DNA of 64,000 nucleotides from Anas platyrhynchos. Lineage: Eukaryota; Chordata; Aves; Anseriformes; Anatidae. The notes below the pieces were generated by a model. The model made no database searches and was not told where the DNA came from. It saw only the letters and a list, made by a program, of their open reading frames with translations. Of the stretch, positions 13,755 through 26,698 are shown one piece after another. Both the position numbers and the translations under genes were made by a program. The stretch's first letter is position 1; each line of letters opens with the position of its first letter. The DNA lies in the NCBI RefSeq assembly GCF_047663525.1, contig NC_092588.1:87851501-87915500 (forward strand), written 5' to 3'.

Positions 13755-13929
13755 CTACTGCAAAGCTCTTAGCACTTCCTTGCACTGAACACAAACTACC
13801 AGAACTAATACAGCACTTGATCTTCTTGTTTAAGTGGTGCTTACCTCTGGAGGTTACATTTGTATTCTAAAAGAATCATGGCAAGGGACTCCTTCAGGAA
13901 TGGTATATTATATTTCAAAGTTAGTTGCA

Positions 13930-14640
13930 GTCACTTCAGAGATCTAGGAAGAGTATGAGGATGCCCATGCCATGTTAGGTCCAAAGCCATGTTAGGCCCA
14001 TGCCATGTCAGGTCCAAAGCCCACCTCCACATACCCTGCCACCCGTGGAGCAGGTGGCCAGGGGAAATCCCCATTGGCTTGCTCTCTGCAGGTGAAGCTG
14101 AATGGCAGCCTTGCTGCCCATTGGCACATGGCAGTGAGCCACACGCAGCCAAATACCCATCTTTGCCTGTGCCGAGGCCTTTGCCTCAAGATGTGGCCAC
14201 ATCCTTGGCCTGGTGGAAGAGTTCTTTGACAAAGGGTACATCCAGGAGCAGTCAGCAGTCTCTGTAGGGCACCACTGCCTTCTCCAGGCTCTGTGGGCCC
14301 CACATCAGCTCCACCACAGTCCTCAGCTAGGGTCTGCACAGGGTCCCCACAAAAGTTGCCCCTCTGGTCCACTCTCAGATCCTAACATTTTCATCTTTGA
14401 TAGCATCCCCTGTGGGCTCCCTTCAGCCAGGCCTGGCAGGTAGGCCAAACCTGAGGAACAAAGGTGGTCAGTGGCCTGCTCGGAGTAGTCACGGTGGGGA
14501 TCCGCAACAACCCTGACCCCATGGAGCAGGAGAAACCCCATCTCTGTGAATGGTGGAAGCCCCAGACTGGGTAAATTTGGTGAGACAAGCTGCTTTGCCA
14601 TTCCCCTCCCATTTAGGAGCCCCTCACATCAGCCTGTATC
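13930..14640 (-). other. GC-rich block of unknown origin, possible retrocopy
   Basis: About 700 bases of GC-rich sequence stand out from AT-rich flanks. Several frames are open on both strands (up to 126 codons at 13992-14372 on the minus strand), but none shows a domain I recognise. Read on the minus strand, the block is followed 175 bases later by the A55 tract at 13754-13700. That would fit a decayed retrotransposed transcript, but no AATAAA signal is present just before the A tract and no target-site duplication was found by eye. I assign no function. Confidence 0.3.
13964..14021. repeat. 33-bp-period tandem duplication
   Basis: A 25-base unit (CCCATGCCATGTTAGGTCC...) at 13964-13988 recurs at 13997-14021 with a single T to C change. 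The period is 33 bases, and the spacer ATGTTAGG is itself part of the unit. It is a recent local duplication inside the GC-rich block. Confidence 0.9.
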
Positions 14641-15735
14641 ATAATTTTAAGGGAGCAAAAGTAAAGGCAGAAAATTGTGAGAGACCTTTGGCTCCCCCGC
14701 CTTACTGGAAAAATTGGAAACAAACATTGCAAATATGCAAACAAGCAAGCCTAAATTTCAGTATCAGGTGGCTTGTAATGCTTATCGTATTGTTTTAATT
14801 ACATGGACTATATCTTTGAACTGTACTGATGTTTTCAGTTGATTTTACGCTCTACAGTGAAATTTTTATTTCAAAGTAGCAAGAATGTATTTGCCCTTGG
14901 ATATGAAAGCCACTGCATCCTGTTGTAATGGGAAATAAAACAGAGAATAGGGATTGCCTTAGATACTTGCGGAACTCTTTGATTAATAACCTGGTTGTAG
15001 TTTTGAGGGTGACAAGCTGAGTTGTAACTTAAGATCTGTTGCAAGAGATAACTGACCCAGAAGAGACATGAGTGATTATTAATGGATGCCTGTGATCTGC
15101 CTGCTTCATTCTTCAGAGCCTATAAGTTGAGAAATTGAAATTTGGAGGAATTTTCCAGATGTTGGAAGCAGTCCTCTGCTTTCCTTGCAGTACTTTTGCA
15201 GCAGCTTGCAAGTTTCTTAGATGACTTCTACATTTGATTTATTATTATTTCATCTTATGTGTTTTACTTATTACTCATCCTTGTGTACTTATCACATTCC
15301 TTACTCAAAGGCAATCCTCAGGCTTGCTTCAATGCTAACAGATCGCTGCCTCTTACTGACTTGTGAGTCAAACAGAGTTTTCTGCTTTACAACTTTGGTC
15401 CACCTACAACCGAAAAGCAGAACCCTTGTATCAACAAATAAATAACAGGGTTTATAGTTAGTCAGCAAGCATCCTGTAAATGCTACAGCTGAGACAGAAT
15501 TTTATTTTTTTTTCTTTGTACCATCTTTACTTTCATAATTTCATGTGTGAGTATTTATCTTGGATAAGTTAGAAGCTGATTGGCTCTTTAGTACTTAATA
15601 TTTCATAAATGCTGATGCAGCTATTCCTCAATTGCTCCAGAAGCTCTTCTTAGCCTGATTACTAGCTCCGCTGGCTACAGAGAAGGAGAGGGGATTATTG
15701 TTTAATTCTGGGGAAAACTACAGTTGTTAGTCTCA

Positions 15736-15757
15736 ATAAATAAATAAATAAATAAAA
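15736..15757 (+). repeat. (AATA)5 microsatellite
   Basis: Five near-perfect AATA units in AT-rich intergenic DNA. Confidence 0.9.
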
Positions 15758-16221
15758 ATCCTAGTGTAGCTAATCCAGGGCGATGGGAAGAACATTTTTA
15801 ATGCATTTCCAGCTTCAGTCTCTTTATAAAATCAAAAAATCAGCAATTGTGTTCACTGTAAAGAGTAACCATATAAACAGTATAACAGTTACTGATGTTC
15901 TTTTGCCTCCACATTTGTGAGAGTTCCAGGGGGATAATTTTTCCCAAAAGATATTTTGTAAAGAAATTTGCTTTAAGTTTGAATACTTTATATATTGAGA
16001 AACATTTTGTTGTGTATTGAAAATCAATCTTTAGGTTGTTTTTTGTTTGTTTGTTTTGATATAGTGAGCTGAATCTTTTTTGAAGAATAAACTTGATGGC
16101 TAGGAAACCTTGACAGAGTTTGGTAGTGGTCAGGAGAAGTCTTGTAGCAACTTGCCTGCTTTTTAGATGTATTGAGGAGTTAGATAAACTCATTCTAGAA
16201 GTGTCATTTGTATATAGGATG

Positions 16222-16240
16222 TTTTTTTTTTTTTTTTTTT
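16222..16240 (+). repeat. T19 homopolymer
   Basis: A T run followed by a pyrimidine stretch CTGTGCTCCCTCTCCCTCAG, which by chance resembles a splice acceptor. Confidence 0.9.
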
Positions 16241-19200
16241 CTGTGCTCCCTCTCCCTCAGTTTTTCCTCTGTATTACAAGTGAAAATTGCATGCACAGGA
16301 ACTATGGGATTTTTGTAGGAACTCAAATATCAGTAAACTTTCATGTAGGCTTTACCACTGTTTTTTGTTATTTTTCCACCACAGACCTCTGAGATACCTT
16401 AAACCTGGCAGTTGCTGGTGCTGCTATAAACATCTGGCAGAGAAGTCTGCTGAAGGAGAGCCTTTACTGTGTGATGACAAAATTAAAGACTGCACAAATG
16501 GAGAAAATTAAGGTTGCCTGGGTTACCTTCAGGCATTTCCTGTCCATTCCGTGCTCTGCTCTGCAAACTTGTTGTTTGTTCGTTTTGATACAGCATCTGT
16601 ATGTACATAAGCTTCAGGACTTTAAAACTGCAAACAGAGCTATGTCCTGAAGTGAAAGGTTCTGCCACAGGTCCCAAAGATAATTTTCTCCCTTTTTTCT
16701 CATGCAACAGCTTCCCAGCTTTTCTTACAGTGTCTGAGGAGCCAGCGCAGCAGAAAGCAGCTGTTCTGGGAGTCTTGCTCATTCTATCAAGAAGGTTCAG
16801 AAAAGAATCGGGGCCTGTCAGTAAATGAAGTTGTTTTTCACTGTCTTTGCTTAGGACGAGTTGAAAGAAAAAGGATCAGGTAAAATTTCTAGCTCTTAAA
16901 CATTTCTTATGGATGCCTTTACAAACAAGGTAATCTCTACTCTGAGGACCCAACAATGGATGCAGGGACACGGCACTGAAAGCCTAATCCTCTCACACAT
17001 CTTAGTAAATCCCGTGGGATTCAAGTATGTTTGGCAGTAAGCCAGGATACCTTCTTAGTGAGTTGTCCAAGGTCAAGAGGAAAATCATTGGCAAAATTGG
17101 GAGCAGAATTCAGGTCTCCACATCCCACATCACATAGGAATACTTTATCATGGAGATACTAATTTACTCTTAGGGTTATGAAGCACAATAGCTCTCCGAT
17201 CCTAACACAAATGCATGCGTTATGCTAAATTTGACATGTTGAAGATGATATTATGAACAATGTATAGCAATAAATATGGGCATACAATTCTGCAGCATCA
17301 TAGAAAACTGTGTTATGTGCTGCACACAATGTAATTAGCTTTCATTCCAGACTTTCATGATCTAGGGATCATATTTGTTATTTGTATATATTTTACACAT
17401 CTTTATAATGCTTGAAACACAAGACGGCATGTGGGAAGATGTCTGTGAGATTTTTTCAGACATGTACATTTTAAAAGGTTACCATTATCTTTGTTTAACA
17501 CGCTCTCCTGAAACAAAGGTCATTTAGGGGGTGGTGGTTTTGCCTTAGCTATGCCAGTGAGCAGTGCTTTTTGATAGATATGGTTTCCACATATTTTTTT
17601 CAATTTTTTCTCTTAGAGAAATAAGGTTTTTATTATAGTCAAGAAAAAATAAAGTCCATGTAGCACATGGCTATCTTGGTAGGAGCTTTAGTTTTGCATT
17701 AAATGATTTGACTTTAGTTAGTTATTTTAACTGTAGGTTAGTTTAGATTTTGTATAATATACATAAAGGAAATCCTTTCAGAAAACCTTGAGGGAAAAAA
17801 AAAAAAAAAAGGTGCTTAAAACTGAATGTATGTTTATTCTGAAAAATCAAAGATTAAAAACGAATATGGTCTTGATTTATTTTCTTCTGACCAACCACAC
17901 CCTAGAGGAAATAATTCACTGAGATTAGGTTACTTTCTTATGCCAGTTTGTGTTCTTTCTCCTAAAACAGAATACTATCAGTATGGTGAAATTGTCTGAG
18001 CTGTGTTAATCTACTTTGGTTCAGGTAGTATATCCAAGAAGCTGTTTATCCTGTGGATGTTTACAGTCTGAATAAGTGCTTTCTAGGAAAGGTTACAGTT
18101 GAAAATCAGATGGATGTGCCTTCCACCTTAAAATGGTGGTCTGCATGTCCTTTGAAATGCTTTTCCACATCAGATTTCAAAATGGAGCCCAAGATCTTCT
18201 AGTCTGCACAGACTTTCTCTGCTGTTTAATCACTGCTAATCACACTGAAACATAGCTAGTGTCATGAGCTTTCATTTCACTTTGTGAAATCCTGGACTTG
18301 TGAGCACACACTTTGATGATGTGCAGTGTCCCTGCACTAATTGCAAGGGAATTTCAAGAGCAATTTTAATTTGCTCCTTGGCTATGATCATACACAGCTG
18401 TCATATTTCTGCACCTGGATAATCGTTTTTCAAGTGCCAAATTGTAGAAGTGCTGGATTTTTGCAGGTCTGGATTTGGGGGTTTCACTGGTAGATATTGA
18501 GTTTATTTAACCCTTGGAGGCTATTAGATTTACTTAGCCTTCTCAATGTGGAAATCTGCAACATATTCAGAAACCTACACAGATTTTAAATTGTGAGCAC
18601 AGGGGAAGGCGAGCTGAGGAGTAGCTCATCCGGGTGTAAACTATCTAACTGTATAATTTTATTTGTTGACATTTCATTAAATTGTGGGAGGGTGTTAAGT
18701 GATATGTCTGAGTCATACTGACAAGACATGCAGGGCAATTTGTGTTTTGAGACTGTTTTGCAGGCTAGCAGTAGGAGTCCTGGAGCACTGATGACTTGCT
18801 GGCACTGGGCTGCAGCTGCCAGAGGACTGGCTGGTGACACATAACCAGCAGTGGTCCTTCCACTTGGCTGCCAGGTTCCCAGACTTTACAGAAAGGAAAG
18901 TATATGAAATATATTTTCTATCTATATGGGAAATGGAAGAAACCACGTGACTGTTGTCATAAAATGCAATTTACAGACCATGGATGGGCTGTATGGTAAT
19001 GCAACTGTCAGCATGCATATAACCTGCAAGGCTTACTTGATAGATACATGCTGAGAAGAAATAATTCCTCTTGTACCTTGCCACGCAGTTCAAATTGGGC
19101 AGGAAAATGCAAAATGGATCATCAAAAAATTTATAAATTTGTGAATGACCTGGCTTGTTTTGTCCTTTGTAGAAGGCAGGACTCTTCTGTCCCAGGGTAC

Positions 19201-22200
19201 AGCAACCAAAGAGGGAGAGACTGTCATTGCCTCCTAGGAACCTGCATTTATATAAAAATAAGTGGCAGGACAGGACATATACCATCCCATACCTGAGATA
19301 TACTATTTATTCACCCAGGAGGTTAGCACAGCCTCTTTCGCTGACGGGTTAAGCCAGTTCACTAGCCTGTAAACTTGTGTGTATCATGACTTGTCCCATG
19401 TTTGCTTTTGCTGACTTTTCTGCGAGGGACACTTCAAAATAGAATAGACAAAGATTAGGACTCATAAACCTTACAAGTGCTGCTCAACAGCACTTATAGT
19501 TTATAGATTATAGTTGCCACTCAAAGCAAAATTGCCAGTATGAGGGGATGTGAAAAAAACATGAAAAGGAGGGAATGATGAGGCAGGATGAGTTGAGAGA
19601 GGGGAATCTGGGCAAGGAGGTGTAAATGTATTAATACATGTATTTCATCACATATAGCCTGTAAGTAAAAATGCAAGTAAGGCAGAAGTTTCAGATCTGT
19701 AATTCCATTGGGATTTTCATGAATCAGATTCCTGTGGCTTATGGCATTACCTGAATCTTTTGACAGAACTACAACCCTATAATTCACAGCAGGTTGTATT
19801 TCATTCATAACATAAATCTGTCAAAAGCTTTCAGTGATACCATAAACTATAACAGCACTGTTCAAAATTAAAAATAAAGACTTTGAAATTGTTTATAATT
19901 CGACAAGAAACTGACATCCATTACTTTTCATAGTATACGGGGAAAATGAAAACTTGTATTTAGATGTGAGATACACATGTAAACATACATGTCCATTATA
20001 TTCGTTTGACTGTGGCTGTTATTTATTAAGAGAACATCCTGTGTTAATCAAGATACTTAATTTTTTTGCAGGTCTATATCTGTGCATCTCATTGCACAAA
20101 TTGTTGCATCTCATCTCTGTATCATGAGATTATGAAGCATATTGAATAAGTATTCATTCCAGCAAAGTAGAATATTTATATTTATCAAACATAAAGGATA
20201 TCTGTCATCCTAGATGTCATCTAGCAATAAGTAAAAGCAGTAAATAACTGTTCTTGGAATGGGTCAGTGAGTATTTTGTTGTCCCTGAGCCAAATCAATA
20301 ACAGCTTGTTTGCTGCATCCCTTGTCATCTTCCCTGGAGTCAATGGTCTGCTTTATTGACCTTAATAACTACTATAATAAATCCAGTACAAATGAAAAAA
20401 GCTCTGCTCTGTAATGAAAATCTGATAGCTTATCTGTCATGCTGTCCTGTGTAAAGAACTATGTTCATTCTGCCCTGTCCCCCAGGACTCTGGCATTAGA
20501 TATGCTGCAAGATTATTAACTACCACACAGTTTTATATGAAGTTCATCTTGTAGCTTTTCTATGCAGTGGTATTCCTTCTAATCTCAGATTTTATCTTTA
20601 ATAAATTGAATCTTGTTTGACTCTGTCCATTATTTTTATGATTTCTTCAGCTGAACAGACTTACCATAGAAAAGATGTAAATGAAAGTAAACTAGGTCTG
20701 TGTTGCTCTCCATTTTTGTTGCATATGTTTCAGCCCAGGAAGTAGCTCTGAAGTGCACATTTTCCCTCACTCGATAACTAAAGTACCTAAAGCCATTGAT
20801 TATGAGAGATCTTTTAAAGCATATTTTGCCTTCAGAATAACTTGGACTCTTGAGTCATTAGTGTTAAGTATGGTGGCACCAGTTTTGTGATGCAAATGCT
20901 TAAGGGCTGCTTCAGAATTTCTGTATTAGCAGCATTTTCTTCATTTCACCCTATTTTAGTAGAAAATGGGACCATCTGCTGATCTTATATAAAGTCTGTA
21001 CTTACCATATAGTAAAAATTTAATGGTGTTTGACTGTCGCTACTTGGGTCACCTATTCATGGCTGCACAGCTCATTCTGATTACCTTCACTGTAGACTGT
21101 GGTGTTCCTGACAAAACACAGCTCTCTTAAGAAATACCAGCTGCTTCACAAGCTACATGTGTACGTATGTGCTACTATCAGGAATATTCAGCGCTGACCC
21201 TTTGTGGCAGATTTCCAAGGAAAAACCAGATTATATATGGGAGCTGGGTTGCACCTTGTTAAGTGAAAATGCCTCATAAATGCATTATTTTGAAAGATCT
21301 GAGAAGCTGAGTACTGCCAGCAGTTGAGTTAAGAAAAAGTTTGCGAATTTGTGTTTCTCCATTGCATGACATCCAAGTTTAAGTTGAGGTAATTAGACAT
21401 AATGTGCCCTTTTTGACTGCTGTCTTATCATGGTGAGCATAAAGTCCAACTGCAAAAGGTCTCATGAAATTTCTGTATTGTGAGCACTGATGCTGTTCTG
21501 TCAGCATTTCAAATTTTGCTACAGAGCAACATATAGATAAGTCTAATGTTGAGGTCAAAGCAATTTGACAATAAACTTTTACAAAATGAAGACAATAATC
21601 CCTTTGTTGGCCTGTTTCTCAAGATGAGAATGCTTCAGTCTCCATTCTGTTTCCTGCTGGCATTATTTTTTGGGATATCAATTCTGCCTTTGTGAATTTT
21701 TTAGGAATAGTGTAAGACTGGAAGAAGGAAACCTCATGAATGGATCTGATGTAGTTTGGACAAAAGATTGTGGGGGAGGACTACAGAGGAAGAAGTGGTC
21801 AGTGCAAGTGTCCCGATCATGCCATCCATTGTATGGTCTGGGTAATTTAAGGTCACTCTGAAAACAAAATCTCCCATTCCCTCAACACCAAAAAGAAACC
21901 CATTCTGATGAGAGTTTTAATGCAGTAGAGACCTTATTAATTACAAAACCCTCTCAATTTGTACAAACTGGGAAGACTTACATTGAATTTATGCTCTTAC
22001 AGACTAATCCAATCCCTTGCTGTGTCAGCATAGCACTGCACTTTGCAGTGGATCTGCACTGTTACATTGCACAGGTTAGGGAGCAGCTCACAGAGCTAGA
22101 ATAGGAGCAGAAGAATCCCAGAATACCCACAGGATCCTAGAGTGCAGCTCAAAACCTTCCTCTTCAGGGGAAGAAGCTCCAAGCTGCCATGCAGAAAAAG

Positions 22201-22926
22201 GGTATGGTTTGAGCAGAAATGGAAAGATTTGCCATATCCATGAAGCCGTGTACTAACAAGCAGTTGCAGACTGAGACTTGAGCAGCAGTTTCTTTGCTGA
22301 AATTGGAGACACTTTCCCAATTCATGGCTGTTCAGCATGCAGTCTAGCTATTTGAACTTGATTTGTCCCTCATTTACATAGCTGTAAATCTTTGCACATT
22401 TCCAATTAGATTGCAGGAGTAATTTCCAATTAGATAAGAATAGCATTAGGTGTATTTCATAGAGTGTTTTCTACTTTACATGCTTATGACACAAAGGATT
22501 TGAAAATTAACATTTTAGATTGCTCATACATGTAGATCACTTCAGATTTCTGGGATTTATTACTAAACAGTAGTTAGGTGTTTTAAGGGACATCTTAGGC
22601 AAGGTCACTGTCACCCAATCCAAATTCAGTAAAGATTTAAGCACAAGCTCACTTGATGCACCTGAAAGATCATGCCAAACCAGATGTGTAATGTGAAGTG
22701 TGTGCCTGTAAACCCCTGCTCTGATTGTCCATTGTTGCATGTGCACAGGACTTCCTGATTTAACAAGAGCTTCAGCCGGTTCCAGAAGTGCACTTACATG
22801 GCAGTGGTTTGGAAATCAAGGGTAACTATTAGCAACAATAACAAACAGTTAGAGGCGAATATGGGAGGAATAAGAAAACCCTAAGAGTGCTTGCCCAGGT
22901 TTCTAGCTTGTGAGCATCTTGAGGGC

Positions 22927-22949
22927 TTTTTTTTTTTTTTTTTTTTTTT
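22927..22949 (+). repeat. T23 homopolymer
   Basis: Twenty-three T residues, with no retrotransposon body recognisable on either side. Confidence 0.9.
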
Positions 22950-23083
22950 ACTGCATGCATAACTAATCTGCTCAACTATTTGCAAACTATTAACATATTA
23001 CACTTAAATATTGCAACTTTATTTTTTTTTATAGTTACTTCAACATGTGTCCTTTTAAAATCACTTAGACTATTAAAGGATGA

Positions 23084-23111
23084 TTAAATGTCGCTACATG
23101 GCGACATTTAA
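23084..23111. promoter_or_regulatory. Perfect 11-bp inverted repeat with 6-nt loop
   Basis: TTAAATGTCGC at 23084-23094 is exactly complementary to GCGACATTTAA at 23101-23111, with loop TACATG. Each arm keeps one CpG in a region that otherwise has very few. Hairpin or protein-binding dyad are both possible, and the role is unknown. Confidence 0.6.
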
Positions 23112-25229
23112 ACTAAAAACTAAAAATATATACTTCTTATGTAGGACTGATTTTGACTTTGAAGCTGGATCACTACCTCGCAAAGGTGAGGCCAAGTACT
23201 GGGAAAACATAAAATGACAGTTCTGACTGAAGTGCTCTGACGAGGAGAATCCTTACTGTTCCCATGTGCCAGGTATTTAGTGCAGCATGAAGGCAGAAGA
23301 GGCCTTACAAATGCTGTCCCATTGCAGCAGTGCCTGTGTCACACAGTGGAAATGTTAGGATCATTTGGGCTGCTAGAAGGTCCCAGAAAACATCAAGCAC
23401 AGTGGAAGGAGAAGGTGACTTTCAGTAGTTTGAATTATTTATCTCTGTTCCCTAAGGGCAGGTGCTTTCAGAACAGTAATTCTGCCACATGAGTAGTAGG
23501 AAAAGTTGAATTTCTAATCCAGCTAAAAAGCTCAAGTATAAACACAGCACTGAGCACGAGATGTTCAGCCCTTTAATATATCTCTTCCCGGGAACAAAAC
23601 AAAAATAATGGCAGGTGTGTAAAAGTAGTGCAAGAGAAATAACAGGAATTTACGTCAGAGAAAGGATCTGAGAGCAGGATAGTTCATTGTAAAGAAATTT
23701 CCCGGAGTGGTTCCTTGGCTCTGCACCTCTTTCATGTTTAGATGAGATTTGTCTGCATCCATGGCTGGCAAATCCCCTCTTACCCTAGCAGGGTGAAGCG
23801 ATGACTTGCAAAGCCAGTCCTTGGCCTGACTGGGTGTGAAGAGGAGAGTATTTAAGCGCGGCTGAGCCCCTGGTTGTTCCCTGTCAGAAAATCTCACTGG
23901 TGGCTGGATAACTTCATGAGATGTTATCTTGGTCTGCTTTACAGACTTCCAGCTTGAGAGCTTTGCTGTCCACGCTTCTTGGTGTTGTAACAAATGGCAA
24001 CTTGGCCTGGAAGCTTTTTTTTTTTGTAAAGAAAAGAGAACTTCCCTGGTTCCAGGATTATTGGCTCAAAACAGGTCCCAAACCACAAGTACTTCAGTCA
24101 TCAAGTGAGTCAGTATCCTCTGAGGATGCTATTAATAACAGGAAAGACAAAACACACAACCCTAATTTAGCACACATTTTGTTCTTACCAATGGTCAGCT
24201 TAGTCTTTTGATTTCTGTTTTTATGCTAGCTTTCTACCGAGAAGGGATTCACCTATTTTTCTGAAAATAAGAGGAAACTTTCTCCCATCACTTCTAGCTA
24301 AAATCTAGACAAAAGTTGATTCACTAGCTTAGCCTTCAAAGCTGAACTGTCTACCCATTTTCAACTTGTAAAGTTTATTTTTCTCTGTTATCAGCAAAGG
24401 CTGCTCTAAATTTAACCATGCATTTTTATTTTTGGTGCAGACAAAAAAAATCCTCCAGGTTTCCTGTCAGTCAGAAATGAAATTGAAGATTTCTGCTGTG
24501 TTAGCCAACTTTGACCTCATAATTTAGACTAGATCAGACTTCAGAGACAGACTGCCAAGGGTAGCCCGTGGTAACTGTGTAACTCTGGTGACTCTGTCTG
24601 GGAGCAACACCATCATCCTGCTCACCCTCAGTGTGTTATATCCGACAGATTTTGCTTTAGATGATTTCCCTCCATCTCGCTTGATTCTGCTGGGATTTTC
24701 ACATGAGTATGTCAGCCTTTGCTTCCTCCAGGGAAGAGGTTTCCATTTATTTTTGGAGTCTTTAGACTTAAAGTAGAATTTGTGCTGAATATAGAAGTAA
24801 TAAGCTGTGTTACAGTTTCTAGAAGACTCTGGGAAGGTTTTGAGTAAAAACCTCTTGTAAAGATTCAGGAGTTTTCTAAAGGAAAAATTACTGATATTAT
24901 AAATGGAGCACAAAACCCACATATACCACATTGTTGTATTCAAACTTCTGCCCACAAACACAAAGAAACTTTCCACTTGTGGAAATCTGAAGTGGTTAGA
25001 AAAAAAAGAAAAGAGAAAACGAGGTCATTAGTCACTAAATTCCACTGTAACTAGAATTCCACCTATTTCCAGCAACTGGGCAGTAAAACCATGAGGTTCT
25101 GGTAGTTCTGGCTGTGTGTCACCACAGGTGTCAACTGCTTTGAGAAAGAATTTGCAGAGTTCCAAATGCAAGTTATTTCCCAAATTCCCTTCTGAAAGTG
25201 TGTTGGAAGTAAGAGGCTCAATACTATCC

Positions 25230-25325
25230 CAGGGTTTAGTGGGTGATATTGGTGGCAGGGGAATGGTTGGACCAGATGATTTTGGAGGTCTTTTCCAAAG
25301 GTAATTGGTAACTCTATGATTTTTG
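25230..25325 (+). mobile_element. CR1 LINE 3' end, short sense fragment
   Basis: The motif GGTTTAGTGGGTGATATTGG is followed by GGTTGGACCAGATGATTTTGGAGGTC and a decayed terminal ATTCTATG unit (CTCTATGATT near 25313). Only about 95 bases are recognisable. The DNA just upstream (25070-25230) is not clearly CR1. Confidence 0.85.
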
Positions 25326-26052
25326 AAAAATACTGATCTTGCAACCCTGTTTGTTACTCAAATGTTAACAATAGTGTTTATGGAATTGTTCTGTGCTTTA
25401 TTTTCTATTTACAGATTACTGCTGTATCCTGTGCAAATCCTGTAATTCATTGAGTAAGAAAAGAATGAGCATTGCTACAGTTTTATGGGTGTTGGGGGAA
25501 TGGTATACAGTAGAGCAATTGAGATAAGGATCAAGGGGAACAGAAGATATGCTGTCATGTGTGCTTTAAAGAGCCTGGAACTAAACATCACTATAATGTC
25601 TTTTCAGTCTATTAATTGTCATATGTTGCAAGTAAACACAAACATCAAATACCACTACAGACAGACCGCATGCCAAGAACGTAACCAGCATTGTGCTTGT
25701 TTCCCTAGCTTCCTCTAACATCTCAAGTTGAACTGTATAGTATCTGTGTACACAAAACAAAGGCTTTCCTATTTCTAAGTAGGGACACAAACTACCTCAA
25801 CAGCCTTTGATTCTATTCTGGGACAGCAAGCTGATGTAGGCCAGGAATTTTGCTTTTGTTTGTACTAAAGGAATTGCAGGTTCATTCACTTGAATGTGTC
25901 CAGTAAATAAGCAAACCTATAAAGTTATAATTCCACCAAGACCTAACTCTTCCTAAAATTGTTAATGAGTAAGATACCAAAGCAAAATTAATGTATTTGG
26001 GCAAAACTTTAAACTATCAAAATAGAAAGTATCACATTAGTGTAATTATAAG

Positions 26053-26071
26053 AAAAAAAAAAAAAAAAAAA
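26053..26071 (+). repeat. A19 homopolymer
   Basis: Nineteen A residues in AT-rich intergenic DNA. No transcript-like body is visible upstream. Confidence 0.9.
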
Positions 26072-26663
26072 GTTTTGACCAGAAAAAAGTAAGGTTTATT
26101 AAGTTACAAAGGTGTGTATGAAATGATACAATGATGAAATTTCATTTTTGTATTATTAAATTCAGTTTTTAACACACTTCATGAGAGCATCCTCTTCTAG
26201 GAAGTGTAGATTTGCAGCATTCTGTGTGTCTTAGTAAAATAGTGTGATTGACATTTAAGCATTCTCAGGGTTTGTGGGAAATTCTGTCTGCTTTAAAATT
26301 AATATTGTTTTCTACTGTGCTATGATGTGATTTCTCGATTTCAAATGCAGGAAGGAATGTAGGGTCAAGGGGAAGTATTTTACTTATTGTGGCAGATGCA
26401 TGGAAAGAAACTTCTAACAGAAGAATGCTGATGGACAGTATTAATCATCCTACAGGCTGATAATATCTAAATATTCGAAAGGCATAAACTTTCCCTGAAG
26501 CACAAGGGACTGTGAAGACTGTTCCTCCTGGATCTTTGAAGGTGTGATCTGGTATGGGGAATAAATGCTAACAACAATGCAGAGCTCCCTTGTCTTTATA
26601 CGCCCCTCTGTTGCAACAAAATTTGTTTGTGAGGTATTTATCTGAACCTGGTCAGAATCAAAC

Positions 26664-26698
26664 TTTTTTTTTCTTTTTTTTTTTTTTTTTTTTTTTTT
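26664..26698 (+). repeat. Near-pure T35 tract with one C
   Basis: T9, C, then T25, followed by CTCTC. On the minus strand it is a long A tract, and no retrocopy body is recognisable next to it. Confidence 0.9.

Larger units (their letters stand above)
14641..25229. other. Intergenic, no gene seen
   Basis: AT-rich unique DNA with homopolymers at 16222 and 22927, the AATA tract and the hairpin at 23084. The frames at 15840-16193 (minus, 117 codons) and 23655-23993 (minus, 112 codons) show no conserved motif or exon signals worth calling. Confidence 0.55.

Noticed and set aside
13682..13870. Frame with a long poly-Phe run
   Set aside because: It is a direct translation of the T55 homopolymer.
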